Below are positions 59,925-64,000 of a DNA stretch of 64,000 nucleotides, piece by piece; the stretch's first letter is position 1; each line of letters begins with the position of its first letter. A program made the position numbers and the translations under genes. Under the pieces are notes generated by a model. The model saw only the letters and a program-made list of their open reading frames with translations. It made no database searches and had not been told where the DNA came from. Source of the stretch: Paenibacillus plantiphilus (GTDB lineage Bacteria; Bacillota; Bacilli; Paenibacillales; Paenibacillaceae); the NCBI RefSeq assembly GCF_927798095.1, contig NZ_CAKMMF010000027.1, forward strand, positions 1 to 64,000. Direction: 5' to 3'.

Positions 59925-60923
59925 ATGAAGTCAAAAAAATTGCTAGTCGTTTTTTCAGTAATTGCTTTGCTTGCAGTTGGCGTTTCAACGGGCGTGTATG
60001 CTGCTGGTGTAGCAAAAAAAATCAGCGCCTACCAAAACCCGGGCATTAAAGTGGTGGTAGACGGAAATACGCTGAATCTGTCCAATCACACAGGTTCATT
60101 AGATCCAATTGTATATAATGGAAACAGCTATGTTCCTGCCAAAGCCGTGGCGGAAGCTATGGGCGGCGCAGTTACTTGGGATCCAGCAAGCAGTTCTGTT
60201 ATTATTACAACAGGAGCGGCTAGTCAGGACAACAGTTTCCCTACAGATAACGGGTCTTCTACAACGCCAACACCTGCGACACCTGCACCGACTACACCAG
60301 CACCGACTACACCTGCACCAACAACGCCAGCACCAACCAAACCGACGCCCTCTACTCCATCGAAGCCCAGCAGCAATAAAGGGACTATGAAAGATCCTAT
60401 TGGCCTGGGCGCTTCGTTCACGTACACAGATATACGCCGACACGATTCACTTGGGGACGTATCTATTCAATACACCTTCGCAATTAAAAAGGTCGAGCCG
60501 ATTTCCTTGGATGCAATAGAATCGCTTGGCTTTGTAAAACCAGAGAAAAACGATAAAAGAGAATTTGTGATGCTTACAGTAGATTTGAAGGTTAACAATG
60601 CTACGTTATTAAAGCAGGGCACTGGCGGCGATTATCCATATTTAACCTTATCTACACCATATATTTGGGGTGTAGAAACTACGAGTGACAATTACATCGT
60701 AGGCGGAAGAGAATTTGGATTCGAGGGTTCATTAGACTCCAATATAGATAAAGTGCTTGATGATCCTTTTACGAAATTACACATAGGTGATTCGAAATCC
60801 TATAGTGTAACAGGCAAAGTCCTGCTTCCGATCGTCAAAGGAGAAGAAAATTTGCTTGTACTGCAAAGAGAGGATGACACGCTAGATTATGATGAAAGCT
60901 TCATTTATTTTAAACTGAAGTAA
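59925..60923 (+). CDS. Exported copper-amine-oxidase-N-domain protein with PT-rich linker, copy 1
   Basis: 332 residues: signal peptide (MKSKKLLVVFSVIALLAVGVSTGVYA), a copper amine oxidase N1-type domain (about 37-98: IKVVVDGNTLNLSNHTGSLDPIVYNGNSYVPAKAVAEAMGG), a Pro-Thr-Ala linker of PTTPA-type repeats (about 112-145), and a C-terminal DUF4352-like beta domain (about 155-332: PIGLGASFTYTD, FVMLTVDLKVNNATLLKQG). Secreted, possibly wall-associated; no catalytic residues recognised. GGGAGG lies 8 bases before the ATG. Its first 115 codons are almost identical to those of the copy at 61711, while the C-terminal domains differ much more. Confidence 0.75.
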   Translation: MKSKKLLVVFSVIALLAVGVSTGVYAAGVAKKISAYQNPGIKVVVDGNTLNLSNHTGSLDPIVYNGNSYVPAKAVAEAMGGAVTWDPASSSVIITTGAASQDNSFPTDNGSSTTPTPATPAPTTPAPTTPAPTTPAPTKPTPSTPSKPSSNKGTMKDPIGLGASFTYTDIRRHDSLGDVSIQYTFAIKKVEPISLDAIESLGFVKPEKNDKREFVMLTVDLKVNNATLLKQGTGGDYPYLTLSTPYIWGVETTSDNYIVGGREFGFEGSLDSNIDKVLDDPFTKLHIGDSKSYSVTGKVLLPIVKGEENLLVLQREDDTLDYDESFIYFKLK

Positions 60924-60938
60924 TATTTCAAATGTTTA

Positions 60939-60974
60939 AGGTGACGAATGAAAGAATCGTCACCTCTTTTTTTA
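60939..60974 (+). terminator. Terminator after copy 1
   Basis: AGGTGACGA (60939-60947) and TCGTCACCT (60957-60965) form a perfect stem followed by ctttttttatt. Confidence 0.8.
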
Positions 60975-61039
60975 TTCGCCTGTTACAAATACCTTTTCAC
61001 CGATGCTAACCTCATTGCATCTTCGTAAAATTAATCACA

Positions 61040-61397
61040 TCTGCGCAGTACACCTTTACGATTAAAAAAGTAGAACCAACTCCTTGGAGAGTATTGAAGC
61101 GCTTGGCTTTAGAAAACCAGAAAAAAATGCTCAAACAGAACATGTGATGCTTACTGTAGATTTGGCAGTAAAGAATGCCACTTTTCTGAAAAAAGGAACT
61201 GAATACGACTATACTCACTTAGTCAGCATGAGTCCCGGATTTTGGGGAGTGAAAACCCCTGCGAATCCAAATCCTATAATGTATCAGGCAAAATCATACT
61301 GCCAATATTCAAAAATGATGAGAATCATTTCATTCTTCAACGGGAAGATTCTACTCTAGAATATGAAGATCGTTTCATTTACTTCAAACTGAAATAA
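61040..61397 (+). pseudogene. Decayed middle copy of the exported-protein gene
   Basis: Homology to the third copy starts at TCTGCGCAGTACACC (matching about 62230) and runs through the stop and about 120 bases of 3' flank. The entire signal peptide, N1 domain and linker are missing, one base is lost near 61080 (frameshift before the EALGFRKPEKN segment), and about 110 bp are deleted at about 61261 (AAAACCCCT joined to GCGAATCC), changing frame again. No start or ribosome site. Clearly non-functional. Confidence 0.85.
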
Positions 61398-61619
61398 CGT
61401 GAAAGCATACTTTTCAGCCCTCTTGCTTCCCAATAGGAAGTCGGATGGCGTTGTATTTGTTCAGGAATATTTCTCATGCGTCTCGTCTGGAATTGGCCAT
61501 GACAAATGACAAAGCATGCCCACTCTGGAATGCCAAGTGCTCGAAGCTTTCGGATTCTTACCTTTTGAGTGAGCAGAAGCCAATCTCAATCCATGATTGC
61601 GTAAAATTATTAAATAATG

Positions 61620-61648
61620 TTGAAATATGGAACATTGTATAGTAAAAT
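61620..61648 (+). promoter_or_regulatory. Promoter of the third tandem copy
   Basis: TTGAAA (61620-61625), 17-bp spacer with GGAACATT, TAAAAT (61643-61648). The stretch 61398-61619 before it is 3' flank of the decayed copy and shows no gene. Confidence 0.6.
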
Positions 61649-61710
61649 TCTAACGATATTGCTAGTGTTACATTGTAGAGAGAATAACATTATTTAGGGA
61701 GGCTTATGAA

Positions 61711-62703
61711 ATGAAGTCAAAAAAATTGCTAGTCGTTTTTTCAGTTATTGCTTTGCTTGCAGTTGGCGTTTCAACCGGTGTGTATGCTGCTGGTGTAGCA
61801 AAAAAAATCAGCGCCTACCAAAACCCGGGCATTAAAGTGGTGGTAGACGGAAATACGCTGAATCTGTCCAATCACACAGGTTCATTAGATCCAATTGTAT
61901 ATAATGGAAACAGCTATGTTCCTGCCAAAGCCGTGGCGGAAGCTATGGGCGGCGCAGTTACTTGGGATCCAGCAAGCAGTTCTGTTATTATTACAACAGG
62001 CGCGGCTAGCCAGGACAACAGTTTTCCTACAGATAACGGGTCTTCTACAACGCCAACACCTGCGACACCTGCACCGACTACGCCTGCACCAACAACGCCA
62101 GCACCAATCAAGCCGACGCCGACAGCACCAACGCCGTCGCAAAGCAGCAATAATAAAGGAACAAAGAATGATCCTATCGGCTTAGGCGCATCGTTCACGT
62201 ATACAGATACATATAGTGAACCCACTCTTGGAAACAGTTCTGCGCAGTACACCTTTACGATTAAAAAGGTAGAACCAATTTCCTTGGAGGGAATTGAAGC
62301 GCTTGGCTTTAGAAAACCAGAAAAAAATGCTCAAACAGAGCATGTGATGCTTACTGTAGATTTGGCAGTAAAGAATGCTACTTATCTGAAAAAAGGAACT
62401 GAATACGACTATACTCACTTAGTCAGCATGAGTCCCGGATTTTGGGGAGTGAAAACCCCTGATGGCAATTCTATCATTGGCTGGACAGCCGGTGGATTTG
62501 ATGGTTCCTTATCAAGAAACACTTTAGACATCATGGAAGAACTTGATTATCCCAAACTCAAAGTTGGCGAATCCAAATCCTATAATGTATCAGGTAAAAT
62601 CATACTGCCAATATTCAAAAATGATGAGAATTATTTCATTCTTCAACGGGAAGATTCTACTCTAGAATATGAAGATCGTTTCATTTACTTCAAACTGAAA
62701 TAA
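61711..62703 (+). CDS. Exported copper-amine-oxidase-N-domain protein with PT-rich linker, copy 3
   Basis: 330 residues with the same plan as copy 1: signal peptide, N1 domain (about 37-98), shorter PT linker ending PTAPTPSQ, and a DUF4352-like C-terminal domain (PIGLGASFTYTDTYSEPTLGNSSAQYTFTIKKVEPISLEGIEALGFRKPEKN...). The upstream 110 bases, ribosome site (GGGAGG, 8 bases) and N-terminal coding half match copy 1 nearly base for base, whereas the C-terminal half matches the decayed middle copy better. This points to gene conversion or recent recombination. Function unknown. Confidence 0.75.
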   Translation: MKSKKLLVVFSVIALLAVGVSTGVYAAGVAKKISAYQNPGIKVVVDGNTLNLSNHTGSLDPIVYNGNSYVPAKAVAEAMGGAVTWDPASSSVIITTGAASQDNSFPTDNGSSTTPTPATPAPTTPAPTTPAPIKPTPTAPTPSQSSNNKGTKNDPIGLGASFTYTDTYSEPTLGNSSAQYTFTIKKVEPISLEGIEALGFRKPEKNAQTEHVMLTVDLAVKNATYLKKGTEYDYTHLVSMSPGFWGVKTPDGNSIIGWTAGGFDGSLSRNTLDIMEELDYPKLKVGESKSYNVSGKIILPIFKNDENYFILQREDSTLEYEDRFIYFKLK

Positions 62704-62724
62704 TAACGTGAAAGCATACTTTCA

Positions 62725-62759
62725 GCCCTCTCGCTTCCTTTGTAGGAAGTCGAGAGGGC
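62725..62759. terminator. Terminator between copy 3 and the MOSC gene
   Basis: GCCCTCTCG (62725-62733) pairs with CGAGAGGGC (62751-62759) and an inner CTTCC/GGAAG stem extends it. A degenerate version follows the decayed copy at about 61414. Confidence 0.6.
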
Positions 62760-62841
62760 ATTGTCTTTGTTTCGGGAGATTTCTCATGCGCCTCTTCTGG
62801 AATTGGCTATGACGAATCATGCCCACCATTTGGGGACTTCA

Positions 62842-63570
62842 TTACACTACTACAAACACTTTTTCACCAACGCTTATTTCCCCCGTCTTGACTACCGATG
62901 CATACACACCGTAATTCAAACCCAGCCTCTCGTTGACAACTCTAAGAAGGGAAGCATCCCGATCCAACGAATCTGGGTCAATGGTAATCATAGCGCAGCG
63001 TTCGCAGTTGGAGTCGATATTGAGAATAACATTGCCGATCTGCAGCTGCTTCCCGATAAGATCGTTCTCCTTCCAGCCGCTTCCTTCTCGTATCGCAATG
63101 ATCAGATTAGCCCGGAATCTGCGCGGGTCTAGCTTTTTGCCCCATAGCTTCTCCAGCTCTCTCAGCGAGGCATCGGTAATAATGAGAATACTTCCGAGAT
63201 CAACTGCCAATTGCTCTGTTGTTGTCGGCTGGCATTGCGTCATAGACAGGTTGATTCTCGAATAGGCTTGGATGTCGTTCAGAAGTCCCTCATCCCATCC
63301 CCTCGTATGACCCTCTGGTGTCGTAACCATAACATCAGGAAATCGATCGTTAGATCCTTCACCGGCCAACTCCGCCTTGTAAGCGAGCATTTGCGGAATT
63401 TGCCTGGCTGTTATATAAGCATCCCAATCCTCCTTGGTTTCATCTATAAAAGCATAGCATCGATCACCATATAATCCGTAATGTGCGATCTCCACACGCT
63501 TCAAAGACTCCCCTGCAAAGGATTTTATCGGGTATCTATTCATTTGTACAAGCTCGCCGATATGCAGCAT
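62842..63570 (-). CDS. MOSC-domain protein with MOSC N-terminal barrel
   Basis: 242 residues: MOSC_N beta-barrel (about 1-95: GELVQMNRYPIKSFAGESLKRVEI, GLYGDRCYAFID) and MOSC domain (about 100-240: SILIITDASLRELEKLWGKKLDPRRFRANLIIAI, NCERCAMITIDP, LLRVVNERLGLNYGVYASVVKTGEISVGEKV). The CERC cysteines are at the expected sulfur-carrier/molybdopterin site of the mARC/YcbX/YiiM superfamily, which handles molybdenum cofactor and N-hydroxylated substrates. Intact length. AGGGG lies 8 bases before the ATG. The only other molybdenum-related gene in the window is modB, 40 kb away. Confidence 0.85.
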   Translation of the reverse strand: MLHIGELVQMNRYPIKSFAGESLKRVEIAHYGLYGDRCYAFIDETKEDWDAYITARQIPQMLAYKAELAGEGSNDRFPDVMVTTPEGHTRGWDEGLLNDIQAYSRINLSMTQCQPTTTEQLAVDLGSILIITDASLRELEKLWGKKLDPRRFRANLIIAIREGSGWKENDLIGKQLQIGNVILNIDSNCERCAMITIDPDSLDRDASLLRVVNERLGLNYGVYASVVKTGEISVGEKVFVVV

Positions 63571-63660
63571 TTATCAATCCCCTATTCATATGGAAATATA
63601 ATCGATTTATCCTAACATGGAATGTATTGGAATTGCAACATGACCCATACATATCAGCCC

Positions 63661-64000
63661 TCAACCTCTGACAGCAGCATTCATCCATGTCTCTCTAATA
63701 AGGACATACAGCTGATCAAGCGGCATCCTGACGCCGGATTGAGGGATATTAACAGGCATATTTATCATTCGTTTGTTCATGCGGATAAGCGCCTTTTTCA
63801 TACCGCTCTGTTGTGCCATAAATCTCTCTGTGTCATGCAGCTTCAACCCAATGAATCTCTGACCCATAAACTCATACAGGACGACATCCTGAATGTCGCT
63901 CCACTTGAGCAGTCCGCCGCCTATGTAAGAGGAATTATCCAAAATCCCATCCCCATTAATAATAATAGAAGCCTTCTTATTCATTAATCGATACAAACAG
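63661..64000 (-). CDS. PH-like (STM3941/SunI-type) protein, 5' end outside window
   Basis: The frame is open from the right window edge to the stop at 63661, about 112 residues. YRLMNKKASIIINGDGILDNSSYIGGGLLKWSDI, FIGLKLHDTERFM and GVRMPLDQLYVLIRETW resemble the C-terminal PH-like half of small membrane proteins of the STM3941 type, whose two N-terminal TM helices would lie beyond 64000. The TTG at 63994-63996 is an internal codon, not a convincing start. Function unknown. Confidence 0.6.
   Translation of the reverse strand, partial: CLYRLMNKKASIIINGDGILDNSSYIGGGLLKWSDIQDVVLYEFMGQRFIGLKLHDTERFMAQQSGMKKALIRMNKRMINMPVNIPQSGVRMPLDQLYVLIRETWMNAAVRG

Noticed and set aside
1-64000. tRNA, rRNA, riboswitch or prophage features
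   Set aside because: Searched by eye for cloverleaf CCA-ends, rRNA cores, T-box or common riboswitch motifs and phage structural genes; nothing convincing, although a covariance-model scan could not be run.

Overview
The window looks like a chromosomal segment of a spore-forming, moderately GC-balanced Firmicute, most probably Paenibacillus or a close relative. The basis is the gene set (BrxA/BrxB bacilliredoxin, CvfC/YpgR, a DUF3905-type protein, EcsAB, YpsA-type SLOG protein, HelD, YkpA-type ABC-F, KinB-like kinase, xylR-xylAB), the strong AGGAGG-type ribosome sites with GTG/TTG starts, and the abundance of long perfect hairpins between genes. No rRNA, tRNA, CRISPR array, prophage or insertion sequence was recognised. 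Identifications are from reading the sequence and from remembered family features; no database search was run.

Layout. 1-2870: tail of an unknown gene, a Tat-exported pectate-lyase-like beta-helix protein, then a repeat-rich gap. 2875-9100: YkpA-type ABC-F ATPase, Gfo/Idh/MocA oxidoreductase, metallo-beta-lactamase-fold hydrolase, CvfC-like HEAT protein, transglutaminase-like protein. 9282-11539: an OmpR/HK two-component pair. 11752-15769: DHA2 exporter and HelD, with a palindromic overlapping-promoter region behind HelD. 16344-21742: a broken dihydrofolate-reductase-family gene, RidA, then an araC-mutY-eda-hydrolase operon divergent from a small cytochrome c. 22131-25754: acpS, an orphan modB without a normal start codon, a GNAT, nadE, bacilliredoxin, and a DUF3905 gene preceded by a 49-codon gene. 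25889-33265: membrane protein plus KinB-like kinase, an HI0933-type flavoprotein, a lipoprotein, a small unknown protein and an EcsAB-type ABC transporter.

33767-38016 is a classic xylose locus: xylA-xylB, divergent xylR, a xyl operator and a cre site. 38158-44038 is a 3.1-kb tandem duplication of a two-gene module of membrane-anchored solute-binding proteins with no permease or ATPase nearby, ending just upstream of a solitary N6-adenine DNA methyltransferase. 45772-56662 carries a YcgL/RlaP-type nucleotidyltransferase, a copper-amine-oxidase-N-domain protein, a SLOG protein, a Cof-type HAD, two zinc-ribbon membrane proteins (TcaA/YvbJ-like), a lipoprotein and a membrane M28 peptidase. 56708-64000 has a HAD phosphatase, a second ABC-F ATPase with a leader ORF and intrinsic terminator in front of it, three tandem copies (one decayed) of an exported copper-amine-oxidase-N-domain protein, a MOSC protein and a partial PH-like protein.

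Most interesting: (1) the ABC-F leader at 59460-59760, which has every part of a translation-controlled attenuator; (2) the tandem solute-binding-protein modules without transporter; (3) modB with AUA where the start codon should be; (4) the three-copy exported-protein array with near-identical N-terminal halves and a dead middle copy; (5) the palindromic face-to-face promoters at 15818-15891 followed by a hairpin-bounded short transcript region.
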